DNA from: JBJKRF01 sp046704785
GTDB taxonomy: Bacteria > Chloroflexota > Anaerolineae > Anaerolineales > Villigracilaceae
Assembly: GCA_046704785.1 (NCBI GenBank)
Contig: JBJKRF010000108.1
Span: forward strand, 1-8,544
Direction of reading: 5' to 3'
DNA: 8,544 bases
Positions 1-6,852 of the stretch are shown piece by piece. The position numbers and the translations under genes are program-made. The notes under the pieces were generated by a model. That model saw nothing but the letters and a program-made list of their open reading frames with translations, was not told the origin of the DNA and did no database searches. Position 1 is the first letter of the stretch. Every line of letters starts with the position of its first letter.

Positions 1-634
1 TGTTCTTGCCGTTCTGCACACGCGTGTTCAGGTCGTTGGCGACGTCGTAACGCGCCTGCGCCACCGCCAGATCGTTCTCGGCTTTGACGAAGTCGGCGCT
101 GGCGGCGCTGGACTGCACGCTCGCCAATCTGGCCTGGGCTTTGTCCAGAGCGTCCTTGGCGTCTTGCACTTCGGACTGGGCAGCGGTCATCTGTTCCGAC
201 TGGCTGAAGTACCACAGCGGCAGGTTGAACTCAGAAGGCGCGTTGGCGGTCCAGTCGGAGGTGCGCCCGGAACGATCCTGGGCCAGGGCGGCGCTGAGCG
301 CCAGGTTGTACTGGGTCTGGGCGGAGACCAGGGCGGCGTCGGCAGTGGCGGCGGAGGCTTTGGCGGCGTCCAGACCGGCGGCGGCAACGTTGCGTTGGGC
401 TTTGAGCAGGGAACCGTCCAGGGTGAAGAGCGTATCTCCAGATTTGACGGAGTCGCCTTCAGCGACGGATACGCTCACGACGCGGCCAGACAGCTCCGGG
501 GAGATGGTGATCTCCGTCGTTTCGATCATGCCCGAAGCCTGGATGGCGGAATTCGTCGTCGCGCCGGGCAGGGCCCCGCAGGCAGCCATCAGAATTGCGC
601 CGAGCAAAAACAGGGAAAGGGATTTGAATTTCAT
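1..634 (-). CDS. HlyD/YbhG-type periplasmic adaptor lipoprotein of the ABC exporter (3' end cut by window edge)
   Basis: This is the membrane-fusion (adaptor) partner of the ABC-2 exporter encoded just upstream, expected to sit outside the cytoplasmic membrane. Only 211 codons are visible; the frame runs off the left edge without a stop. The start at 634 has an excellent ribosome site (GGAGG five bases before the ATG). Residues 1-18 are a short lipoprotein signal peptide with lipobox M16-A-A-C19, so the mature protein should be lipid-anchored at Cys19. Residues about 32-78 form the first half of a biotinyl-lipoyl-like domain (SPELSGRVVSVSVAEGDSV). Residues about 80-205 are Ala/Gln/Asp-rich, as in the long alpha-helical hairpin of HlyD and YbhG proteins. 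The 64-base gap to the upstream ATPase indicates the same transcript. Family assignment is secure; the substrate is unknown. Confidence 0.9.
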   Translation of the reverse strand, partial: MKFKSLSLFLLGAILMAACGALPGATTNSAIQASGMIETTEITISPELSGRVVSVSVAEGDSVKSGDTLFTLDGSLLKAQRNVAAAGLDAAKASAATADAALVSAQTQYNLALSAALAQDRSGRTSDWTANAPSEFNLPLWYFSQSEQMTAAQSEVQDAKDALDKAQARLASVQSSAASADFVKAENDLAVAQARYDVANDLNTRVQNGKN

Positions 635-698
635 AGGTTCCTCCAAAGTGCCTTGGCCGCGCCTTTTTCCGTTGAAGAGGGCAGGCGGGCGAAGGGTT

Positions 699-1643
699 TT
701 ATGCTTTCATACAAGCAATGAATACGTCTTCCAATGAGGGTTCGATGATGGATGCCCGGCCCGGTTGGATGTTCGCCTGGCGTAGCGCGACGGCGATGTC
801 TTTCCGGCGGCGTTGCATATCGGGTGCGACGACATGCACGAGCGACCCGTAGAGTTCGACTTCGTCGATGGACAGTTGACCCGCCTGACGAGCGGCGCGC
901 AGCGCCTTGACGGCTCCCACGGCGTCGGACGGTTCGAGTTCGAGCACCTGGCCGTGCATCATCTGCGTTTTGATCTCGGCGGGCGAGCCGTGCGCGATGA
1001 TGCGTCCATGTTGGATGAAGGCCAGGCGGTGGCAGTGCTCGGCTTCGTCCATGTAGTGCGTGGTGACGAAGACGGTGATGCCTTCGGTGATGAGTTGGTA
1101 CAGCAGGTCCCAGAAGGCGCGCCGCGAGAGCGGATCGACGCCCGCGGTGGGTTCGTCGAGAAAGAGTACTTCAGGCCGGTGCAGGATGGCTGCGCTGAGC
1201 GCCAGCCGCTGACGCCAGCCACCGGACAGGTCTCTGGTTTTGGCGTGTTCGCGGCCTTCCAGCCCGGCCATGCTCAACGCCTCCCCGATGCGGCTTTGCA
1301 GTTCGGTGTTTGCCAGCCCATAGGCCGCGCCGTAAAAGTTCAGGTTTTGCAGCACCGTCAGGTCGTTGTACAGGCTGAAGCGTTGCGACATGTAGCCGAT
1401 GCGCGGACGGATCTTGCGGGTGTCGCCATCGACTTTCATGCCCAGTACTTCGACCGCGCCGCTGGTGGGTTTCATCAGCCCCAGTAACATACGGATGGTG
1501 GTGGTTTTGCCGGAGCCGTTCGGGCCCAGAAAGCCGAAAATCTCGCCGTGGCGGACGTCGAAGTCCACGCCGTCGACGGCGGTGAAGTCGCCAAAGCGTT
1601 TGGTCAAATGATTTGCAAGGATGGCAGATTGTGTATCGTTCAT
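699..1643 (-). CDS. ABC-2 exporter ATPase, equivalent to the C-terminal half of YbhF (catalytically canonical)
   Basis: A 314-residue nucleotide-binding subunit that would power export through the two adjacent ABC-2 permeases. All motifs are present: Walker A GPNGSGKT at 40-47, Q-loop Gln87 (YMSQRFSLY), signature LSGGW at 139-143, Walker B with catalytic Glu164 (FLDEPTAGVD) and switch His196 (VTTHYMDEAE). The tryptophan after LSGG and the HYMDEAE stretch resemble the second ATPase domain of E. coli YbhF. The C-terminal 90 residues form the accessory domain usual in drug-type ABC-2 ATPases. The start is uncertain. ATG at 1643 is chosen because the conserved fold begins right after it. Upstream in-frame starts (ATG at 1655, GTG at 1676) would place coding sequence inside the inverted repeat 1656-1719 and lack a ribosome site. 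Even 1643 has only a weak site (GATGAG), so expression may be lower than that of its neighbours or depend on coupling. Confidence 0.93.
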   Translation of the reverse strand: MNDTQSAILANHLTKRFGDFTAVDGVDFDVRHGEIFGFLGPNGSGKTTTIRMLLGLMKPTSGAVEVLGMKVDGDTRKIRPRIGYMSQRFSLYNDLTVLQNLNFYGAAYGLANTELQSRIGEALSMAGLEGREHAKTRDLSGGWRQRLALSAAILHRPEVLFLDEPTAGVDPLSRRAFWDLLYQLITEGITVFVTTHYMDEAEHCHRLAFIQHGRIIAHGSPAEIKTQMMHGQVLELEPSDAVGAVKALRAARQAGQLSIDEVELYGSLVHVVAPDMQRRRKDIAVALRQANIQPGRASIIEPSLEDVFIACMKA

Positions 1644-1655
1644 AGTTTTTCTCAT

Positions 1656-1719
1656 CACAGAGTACACGGCGAACACCGAGTTTCTTCGATTTTCTCTGAG
1701 TGTTCTGTGCTCTCCGTAG
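1656..1719. repeat. Imperfect inverted repeat (dispersed-repeat type) between permease and ATPase genes
   Basis: The left arm 1656-1680 (beginning CACAGAGTACACGG) and right arm 1694-1719 (ending GTGCTCTCCGTAG) are imperfect reverse complements around a 13-base T-rich loop. The element fills the whole gap: it begins at the stop of the permease gene (1720-1722) and ends 12 bases before the ATPase start. The left arm aligns without gaps to the left arm of the element at 8453-8540, with 18 of 25 bases identical, so both appear to belong to one repeat family. In RNA it could form a long, mismatched hairpin within the operon. There is no T-run after it in the transcribed direction, so it is not a classic terminator; it may affect RNA stability or translation of the ATPase. 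Confidence 0.7.
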
Positions 1720-2844
1720 TTAATCTAGCGCCTGCCGCACGAAGCGGAAGGAGAAGATGCCGATCACCAATCCTAACGCTACCAGAGCCAGCACGTGCGG
1801 CCAGAGCACATCCAGACCGGCGCCTTTGAGCAGGATGCCGCGCAGGATGTCCAACCAGTGGTGGGCGGGTACGAAATTTGCCAACCATTGCAAGACGGGC
1901 GGCATACCTTCCACCGGCGCAGCGTAGCCGGTAAACATGAAGTCCACCATGCCGACCAGTAGCACCAGCAGGAAGGCCTGATGTTGGCTGTGCGAGATGA
2001 CCGAGAGTACCAGCCCCTTGCCCAGTTCGACCAGCAGGTACAAGAAAGCCAGGACGAGTAGCAACGGCAACGAGCCGCGCACCGGCACACCGAAAGCGAA
2101 ATGCACCATGGCAAGCATCAACAGAAAATCCAGAAATCCGACGATGACGACCGGGATGGATTTGCCGGCCATGATCTCCAGCGAGGAGAATGGCATGACC
2201 AGCAACTGTTCGAGTGTGCCGAGTTCGCGTTCGCGTGAGAAAGCCAGCGCGGCGAAGAGCAACACGGTAAATTCCAGCATCAGGCCGAGTTCTGCCGGGG
2301 TGGTATAAAGCGCCTCGGATAGGTTCTGGTTGAACCACACGCGCAGACTGGGGACGAACCCGGCGAACTCGTCCGGATTCAGCCCCAGGCGTTGGATGGC
2401 GATGCGCTGGTCGATCTGGGCGGTCAGCCCCTGGATGGCGCGTTGCGCAGCCAACGCGGGTGTGCTTTCCGCTCCGTTCAGGATCACGAACAGAATCGGG
2501 CGCCCCGTGGGCGAGACCAGTTCGTCGCCGAAGTCCGGCGGGATGACGACCGCCGCGTTGATCTGTCCGCGGTCCATCGCATCGCGGATGGCTTGCATGT
2601 CTTCCACCTGTTCGGGCGCGCGGAAGGTGCCGGTGTTCTTCAGCTCGGTGATGAGTTGGCGGCTTTGGGGTGTCTTGTTCTGGTCGAAAACCATCAGCGG
2701 CAGGTTGGTGATGGGCCGCGAGGTGGCCCAGCCCACCAGCAGCAGTTCCATTGCGCCGCCCAACAGCATGAAGGCCGGCAGCCACCAGTCGTTGCGCAGG
2801 TGGATGAATTCTTTGAGGGTGAGGGAAAGAATCCTTCTTAGCAT
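1720..2844 (-). CDS. ABC-2 type permease, YbhR-like
   Basis: A 374-residue integral membrane subunit of the exporter. It has the standard ABC-2 layout: a short cytoplasmic start, one membrane helix at about 23-42, and a large extracytoplasmic domain to about residue 180 that includes the family-typical stretch of small ligand-like repeats (MVFDQNKTPQSRQL; INAAVVIPPDFGDEL). About five further helices fill the C-terminal half. The motif SRERELGTLEQLLVMPF just after the second helix is the conserved ABC-2 coupling segment that contacts the ATPase. The start at 2844 lies four bases after the stop of the upstream permease; GGGATGA overlapping that stop is a weak ribosome site, so translation is probably coupled. 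It is a paralogue of the neighbouring permease, and the two should form a heterodimeric channel. The call YbhR-like rests on order and N-terminal character and could be swapped with YbhS. Confidence 0.93.
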   Translation of the reverse strand: MLRRILSLTLKEFIHLRNDWWLPAFMLLGGAMELLLVGWATSRPITNLPLMVFDQNKTPQSRQLITELKNTGTFRAPEQVEDMQAIRDAMDRGQINAAVVIPPDFGDELVSPTGRPILFVILNGAESTPALAAQRAIQGLTAQIDQRIAIQRLGLNPDEFAGFVPSLRVWFNQNLSEALYTTPAELGLMLEFTVLLFAALAFSRERELGTLEQLLVMPFSSLEIMAGKSIPVVIVGFLDFLLMLAMVHFAFGVPVRGSLPLLLVLAFLYLLVELGKGLVLSVISHSQHQAFLLVLLVGMVDFMFTGYAAPVEGMPPVLQWLANFVPAHHWLDILRGILLKGAGLDVLWPHVLALVALGLVIGIFSFRFVRQALD

Positions 2845-2848
2845 GGTG

Positions 2849-3982
2849 TCATCCCAGCTTCTTTCGGAAGAATAAGGTTGCCAGCCCGGTGAAGGCCACC
2901 CCTAAGATGATCATCATCACTACATAGGGACAGAGCACGTCCAATCCCACGCCCGGTAGGAACAATCCGCGTGTGATGATGGCATAGTGCGTGCCCGGCA
3001 GCGACATCGCCTCCAGACGCATCTCCTCCGGCATGGAGGCCAGCGGGAAGAAGATGCCGCTCAGGAAGAAAGCCGGGTAGAAGACCACCAGGAAAGAAAG
3101 CGCCAGTGCTGCGGCCTGGGTGCGCATGAAGACGCCCACGATCATCCCCATGCTCAAGACCGAGAACAAAAAGATCACCGAGAGAGCGATAAACAACAGA
3201 AAGTTCCCATTGAACGAAATGTGAAACCAGGCGATAGATAAGAGGGGTATCAAAATCACGTTCAACAGCCCGACCAGGATATACGGCAGGATCTTTCCCA
3301 GCAACAGTTCGGTGCGCCCAATGGGCGTGGCCAGCAATTGTTCCAGCGTGCCATGCTCACGTTCGTGCGCCAACGTCAACGCCACCGAAAGCGCCGGGAA
3401 GCCCAGCACCATCGAGATCAAGCCGGGAATCAGGGCGTTGCGCGCTTTCAAATCCGGGTTGAACCAGGTCTGGATGCGCACATCCAACGCTTGCAACGAG
3501 TCCAGCGGGATGCCCGCCGCCTGCAACTGCCCGGCCAGTGCATCGTCGATGAATTGTTCCGCGCGCTGCGTGATGTGTTCCACAGCAAAGTTTCCGCTGT
3601 TCGGCTCCGTACCGTCGATGATGACCTGCATGGATAGGCCTTGGAGCGACTGTAGGTCGCTGGCGAAGCCCGGCGAGATGATCACTGCCGCTTTGATCTG
3701 CCCGCGCATCAGCATATCGTCGATCTCGCTCATGTTTCGGGCATACGCGTACAGGTCCAGGTCCTGGCCGGCGGTGATCTGCTGGATGAAGGTCTGCGAG
3801 GTCTGGCTCTGGTCGAGATCCAGCACCGCAATTGGCACGTGCTTGATATCCACCGTCAGCGCGTAGGCCATCAGCAACAGCACTAGCGTCGGCGTGAACA
3901 GTACCACGAAGAGCGTGCCCCGGTCGCGGATGATGTGATCGAACTCCTTGCGGGTCACAGCCCAGATGTGTCGAAGACTCAT
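2849..3982 (-). CDS. ABC-2 type permease, YbhS-like
   Basis: A 377-residue membrane subunit, the second half of the permease pair. It starts with a cytoplasmic segment (RHIWAVTRKEFDHIIRDRGT) followed by a helix at about 23-43, an extracytoplasmic domain to about 180 (AVLDLDQSQTSQ; IKAAVIISPGFASDL), and a six-helix-style membrane region. The ABC-2 hallmark HEREHGTLEQLLATPIGRTE is intact at about 209-228. The start at 3982 overlaps the stop of the upstream ATPase in an ATGA arrangement. A good ribosome site (GGAGGA, about seven bases before the ATG) lies within that gene, so subunits are probably made in matched amounts. Length and layout are normal for the YhhJ/YbhS family. The substrate cannot be read from sequence; relatives export drugs, and Na+/Li+ for YbhFSR. 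Confidence 0.95.
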   Translation of the reverse strand: MSLRHIWAVTRKEFDHIIRDRGTLFVVLFTPTLVLLLMAYALTVDIKHVPIAVLDLDQSQTSQTFIQQITAGQDLDLYAYARNMSEIDDMLMRGQIKAAVIISPGFASDLQSLQGLSMQVIIDGTEPNSGNFAVEHITQRAEQFIDDALAGQLQAAGIPLDSLQALDVRIQTWFNPDLKARNALIPGLISMVLGFPALSVALTLAHEREHGTLEQLLATPIGRTELLLGKILPYILVGLLNVILIPLLSIAWFHISFNGNFLLFIALSVIFLFSVLSMGMIVGVFMRTQAAALALSFLVVFYPAFFLSGIFFPLASMPEEMRLEAMSLPGTHYAIITRGLFLPGVGLDVLCPYVVMMIILGVAFTGLATLFFRKKLG

Positions 3983-4905
3983 GATTGCATCCTCCGGATC
4001 AGTGAGATGAAAGCTTCCTCCATGCGCGCCGGCGCGATGCGGATGCTGCGATAACCGATGCCTGCTTTTTTGAGCGACTTTTCGATCTCGGGCAGGCGCC
4101 GCTCGCCGGAGTCGACCAGCAGGTGCAGCGACTCGCCGTAGGTCTGCACCTCGCGGACGCCCCGCAGCTTGCTCACCGTTTTCAGGGCGGTTTGCCAGTC
4201 TTCAGGCTGCACCTCCACCACGTCCCCGGCGAGTTTGCCGCGGATGTTCTGGGGCGAATCGCACTCGACGAGTTTTCCGGCGTACATCAGGCCCACGCGC
4301 GAACAGCGGTCGGCTTCGTCCATGTAAGGCGTGCTGACCAGGATGGTGGTGCCCTGGATGTGCAATTCGGTCAGGATGTTCCAGAACTCGCGCCGGGAGA
4401 CCGGGTCCACGCCGGTGGTGGGCTCGTCCAACAGCAGGATTTGCGGCTCGTGGACGAGCGTGCAGGCCAGGGCCAGCTTCTTCTGCATCCCGCCGGAAAG
4501 ATTCGCCGCGCGGCGATCCTTGAAATCGGTCAGCCCGGCGAACGCCAGCAGGCGTACGGTGCGTTCGGCCAGGTCCTTCGACGAAACGTCGAACAGTTCG
4601 GCGAAGAAGCGCAAATTCTCCAAGACCGACAGTTCGGCGTACAGGCTGAATTGCTGCGCCATATAGCCGATGTGCGGCTTGACGGCTTCCGCCTGGCTTT
4701 GCAGGTCATGGCCCAGCACCGTAGCCTGGCCCTCGCTGACGTCCAGTAGCCCGGCTAACAGGCGCAGCGTCGTCGTCTTACCGGCACCGTCCGGCCCGAC
4801 CAGCCCGAACAGTTCGCCCGAATCAATCGACAGGGTCAAACCGTCCACGGCGCGAGTCTTCTTGAAGTCGCGTGTTAAGTTTTGAGTCTCGATAATAGAA
4901 GTCAT
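3979..4905 (-). CDS. ABC-2 exporter ATPase, equivalent to the N-terminal half of YbhF, switch histidine replaced by proline
   Basis: A 308-residue ATPase paired with the one at 699-1643. Visible motifs are Walker A GPDGAGKT at 37-44 (Asp in place of the usual Asn, as in the first YbhF domain), Q-loop YMAQQFSLY, signature LSGGM at 136-140, and Walker B with Glu161 (LLLDEPTTGVD). The H-loop reads VSTPYMDEAD: residue 193, normally histidine, is proline (codon CCT at 4327-4329). E. coli YbhF shows a similar loss in its first domain (from memory). This predicts one weakened ATP site in a heterodimer with the canonical partner. ATG 4905 is the most upstream start; an in-frame TAA lies two codons before it. 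The ribosome site is weak and the 56-base gap upstream shows no terminator. Its stop overlaps the permease start. Confidence 0.94.
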   Translation of the reverse strand: MTSIIETQNLTRDFKKTRAVDGLTLSIDSGELFGLVGPDGAGKTTTLRLLAGLLDVSEGQATVLGHDLQSQAEAVKPHIGYMAQQFSLYAELSVLENLRFFAELFDVSSKDLAERTVRLLAFAGLTDFKDRRAANLSGGMQKKLALACTLVHEPQILLLDEPTTGVDPVSRREFWNILTELHIQGTTILVSTPYMDEADRCSRVGLMYAGKLVECDSPQNIRGKLAGDVVEVQPEDWQTALKTVSKLRGVREVQTYGESLHLLVDSGERRLPEIEKSLKKAGIGYRSIRIAPARMEEAFISLIRRMQS

Positions 4906-4961
4906 TTTTTATTCACACCAATCATTCCTTATGGCTGGCCTACCGATTCACTGACGACTAA

Positions 4962-5231
4962 TTACTTTTTTGCCGCGCGGATGATCCATAAGACCAGTAG
5001 CGCGCCCAGCGCCGGCTCGATTGCCACGCCGAGATTTCTCATCGTGGTAGAGAAACCCATGGCGGGAATTACGAACCAGTCCATCAGCCCAACGACGACG
5101 GCTGTAATCACCGCTGCGATGTAGTCGCCGTTTGCCCCAATGGGGCGTTTACCCTTCCAGATGGGCCCGGCCAACCAGCCGATGACCAGACCGATGACGA
5201 TCATTACGATAACCAGAATCAGGACGTCCAT
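4962..5231 (-). CDS. Small membrane protein, GlsB/YeaQ/YmgE-like (transglycosylase-associated family)
   Basis: An 89-residue, very hydrophobic protein with three predicted helices (about 3-21, 36-57 and 67-85). The first helix ends in a Gly-rich GLVIGWLAGPIWKGKRPIG segment, the feature that recalls the GlsB/YeaQ/YmgE family, small stress-associated inner-membrane proteins of poorly known function. The second helix carries DWFVIPAMGF, which is less typical, so the assignment is moderate. The ribosome site AAGGAG six bases before the ATG at 5231 is strong. The gene sits 25 bases after the oxidoreductase gene and 56 bases before the exporter ATPase, consistent with one transcript. Despite the family name, no transglycosylase catalytic residues are expected or visible. 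It may be a membrane-stress accessory protein of the exporter, which is inference only. Confidence 0.8.
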   Translation of the reverse strand: MDVLILVIVMIVIGLVIGWLAGPIWKGKRPIGANGDYIAAVITAVVVGLMDWFVIPAMGFSTTMRNLGVAIEPALGALLVLWIIRAAKK

Positions 5232-5256
5232 TTTTTCTCCTTTTCACTTGCGATTT

Positions 5257-5736
5257 TTATTCGGGATGAAAGGCCACCATGGGCATTTTTTCTGCAATTC
5301 GTTGGGGGGCATCGCTGCCCGGCTGCATGCGTTCGCCCAGGAACAATTCGCTCAATTCGCTGAACGCTACAGGATGTTTGCGAGCGTACATCTCCAGAAT
5401 CCCAACAGCTTTTTCCACGGAGATGAAGTCTGCACTTGCCTGGAATTTGCGCCCACCGACCTGGACGGTCACAGCTGGGGATTTGCGGATATTGCGATAC
5501 CAGTCCGATTTCTTGCCCCAACCGGAAACGACGTAATAGGTGTCCGTTTCCTTGTCGTGTTCCACGACCTCGATCACCGTCTGGCGCGGCAGTCCGCTTT
5601 TGCGTCCGGTGTGCGTCAACATCAGGATACGACCTCCCAGCAGCCAGCCCAACCGGGCGCGATACAACCAGATGGGCAGGCGCAGCCCCAGGCGAAGGGC
5701 TTTTCCAGGGGGAGTATCAACAATCGATTTGCTCAT
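5257..5736 (-). CDS. Ddn-like deazaflavin (F420)-dependent nitroreductase/quinone reductase family protein
   Basis: A 159-residue protein with the small split-barrel signature of the Ddn-type deazaflavin-dependent oxidoreductases. The segment LMLTHTGRKSGLPRQTVIE (about 38-56) is the cofactor-phosphate binding strand and loop. YYVVSGWGKKSDWYRNIRKS (about 67-86) is the conserved Gly/Trp/Asn block, and the C-terminal MPMVAFHP matches the family ending. Length is normal (about 150). Family members reduce quinones, nitro compounds or other electrophiles, with F420H2 as known cofactor for many; cofactor and substrate here are unproven. The ribosome site GGAGGT lies seven bases before the ATG at 5736. 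The 55-base gap from the methyltransferase gene contains only a weak stem (5755-5781). A soluble or peripheral reductase among membrane genes and an exporter suggests a detoxification or quinone-protection role, which is inference. Confidence 0.9.
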   Translation of the reverse strand: MSKSIVDTPPGKALRLGLRLPIWLYRARLGWLLGGRILMLTHTGRKSGLPRQTVIEVVEHDKETDTYYVVSGWGKKSDWYRNIRKSPAVTVQVGGRKFQASADFISVEKAVGILEMYARKHPVAFSELSELFLGERMQPGSDAPQRIAEKMPMVAFHPE

Positions 5737-5791
5737 GATTCAACCTCCATAAAGAAAGCGATGGTATGAAGACAGCGCTTTTGGCTACACA

Positions 5792-6424
5792 TTATTTCGT
5801 TCTCGCGGCTGCGTGTTTTGTTGTCTTTACGAGGATTTGCTGTCTTTTGGGAAAATACATACCGGTAGTTTCCATGTAGGTTCTGTAATCATCGCCATAC
5901 CGGATCAGCAGGTCGCGTTCCTCGGCTTTGCTCATCAGGTGAAAGATCGGCAGCCAGACGATGGAGTAAATGACCAGGAATGGAGAGTTGCACAGGAAGG
6001 CGAACACCCACCAGTACCAAACTTCCCCGGCGGCTTGCGGATGGCGAATCTTCTGATAGATGCCGCCATAAAGCTTATGCTCTTTCTTCACCACCATCGT
6101 TTCCTCGCCTGCATCCATCATGCCGCGGGCAAACAGGATTCCGGATGGGATGGCGATGACCACGGCGATCAGGGCCGAGACCCAGTAGGGCCAGGGAAAG
6201 AACTGCGGCAGTGGCAACGGAATCGGGTAGAAAGCATAGACGACGTAGTTCACTCCGGCCAAAGTCATGAAGACGGCGGAAATATTACGATAGCGTGTGC
6301 ATTTGGCATAGGCTGACGGACCGATCTTCTGCTCCAGCGCAGCCGGGCCTGCACTTTTGACATAATAGACCAGGGTCAGGACGGTAGCCAGCAAGAGAAC
6401 GGCAAAATTAATCCAGGGGATCAT
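5792..6424 (-). CDS. Isoprenylcysteine carboxyl methyltransferase (ICMT)/PEMT-like membrane methyltransferase
   Basis: A 210-residue integral membrane protein with helices at about 5-24, 48-66, 78-99 and a hydrophobic hairpin at 131-162. The C-terminal half carries the family hallmark GGIYQKIRHPQ (120-130), with Arg127-His128-Pro129, then AEERDLLIRYGDDYRTYMETTG (167-188) with Glu168/Glu169 and the conserved RYG..Y..Y pattern. In ICMT and phospholipid methyltransferases these segments bind S-adenosylmethionine. Bacteria rarely have prenylated proteins, so the substrate is probably a lipid, quinone or other small hydrophobic molecule; this cannot be read from sequence. The start at 6424 overlaps the upstream stop (ATGA), with AAGGAG six bases before the ATG. 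It could equally be called an NnrU-like or generic methyltransferase-family protein. Confidence 0.88.
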   Translation of the reverse strand: MIPWINFAVLLLATVLTLVYYVKSAGPAALEQKIGPSAYAKCTRYRNISAVFMTLAGVNYVVYAFYPIPLPLPQFFPWPYWVSALIAVVIAIPSGILFARGMMDAGEETMVVKKEHKLYGGIYQKIRHPQAAGEVWYWWVFAFLCNSPFLVIYSIVWLPIFHLMSKAEERDLLIRYGDDYRTYMETTGMYFPKRQQILVKTTKHAAARTK

Positions 6425-6852
6425 GATCGCTCCTTGTTTTTTATTGAAAACTGTGTTTCATTGACAGGCAGGATGTATTGATTTCCGAAACGCGCCAACA
6501 AAAGCAGGAAAAGAATTGCTCCATCGAGCAGCATTTCGAAGCCGGTATAGGGCATCAAAAAAGGAACCCATACAATAGTACTCACACAGACCAATATGGT
6601 TGTCCAAAAAGCCCACATGCGTCCCTTGAACAAACCGATGGCAGATGCAAGCCGCAGCGAGGCGAAATAGAGAAAGATCGGGAATATCAGAATTGGTTGA
6701 TGCTTAAGTAATTCATCAAATTCCGAAAAAGACAGTGCCGGATAGGGGTTTGCCACCAAGCCAAATTGCATCAACAGGACAGTCAGGCAGTCCACGATTT
6801 CAATGAGGGCGTAAACTGCCAGAATGCCAGAAATCCCGCGATACAGTTTCAT
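6421..6852 (-). CDS. Uncharacterised four-helix membrane protein
   Basis: A 143-residue protein I do not recognise. Predicted helices lie at about 5-29, 53-75, 79-100 and 106-122, with a short polar tail ending in NKERS. Charged or polar loop residues include FSEFDELLKHQ between helices 1 and 2 and LFKGRMW between 2 and 3. There is no catalytic motif that I can name and only two cysteines. The ATG at 6852 is chosen because it overlaps the stop of the upstream cysteine-rich protein (ATGA) and opens directly into a helix; the longer frame upstream in the same phase lies inside that neighbouring gene and is not membrane-like. Its own stop overlaps the methyltransferase start. Sandwiched by overlaps on both sides, it is almost certainly co-translated with these two genes, suggesting a shared membrane complex or pathway. 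Confidence 0.82.
   Translation of the reverse strand: MKLYRGISGILAVYALIEIVDCLTVLLMQFGLVANPYPALSFSEFDELLKHQPILIFPIFLYFASLRLASAIGLFKGRMWAFWTTILVCVSTIVWVPFLMPYTGFEMLLDGAILFLLLLARFGNQYILPVNETQFSIKNKERS

Noticed and set aside
84..737. Long plus-strand frames opposite the HlyD adaptor gene (217 and 185 codons)
   Set aside because: They are antisense to a clear lipoprotein adaptor gene with a strong ribosome site and give low-complexity Ala/Arg/Gly-rich proteins with no recognisable domain.
813..1487. 224-codon plus-strand frame opposite the ABC ATPase
   Set aside because: It is exactly antisense to a gene with all ABC motifs. Similar mirrored frames appear opposite the other ATPase (4123-4749), which points to codon-bias shadows.
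1655..2785. 376-codon minus-strand frame overlapping the permease in another phase
   Set aside because: The product is rich in Arg, His, Pro and Gly without membrane helices, while the overlapping frame encodes a perfect ABC-2 permease. Its length only reflects GC-rich codon use.
4906..4961. Possible internal promoter before the first exporter ATPase
   Set aside because: The AT-rich stretch has no -35/-10 pair that I could defend and no operator-like palindrome, so I treat the exporter as part of the upstream transcript.
5755..5781. Inverted repeat AAAGCG/CGCTTT between methyltransferase and reductase genes as a terminator
   Set aside because: The stem is six bases with a 15-base loop and no proper T-run follows, so it is too weak to claim.
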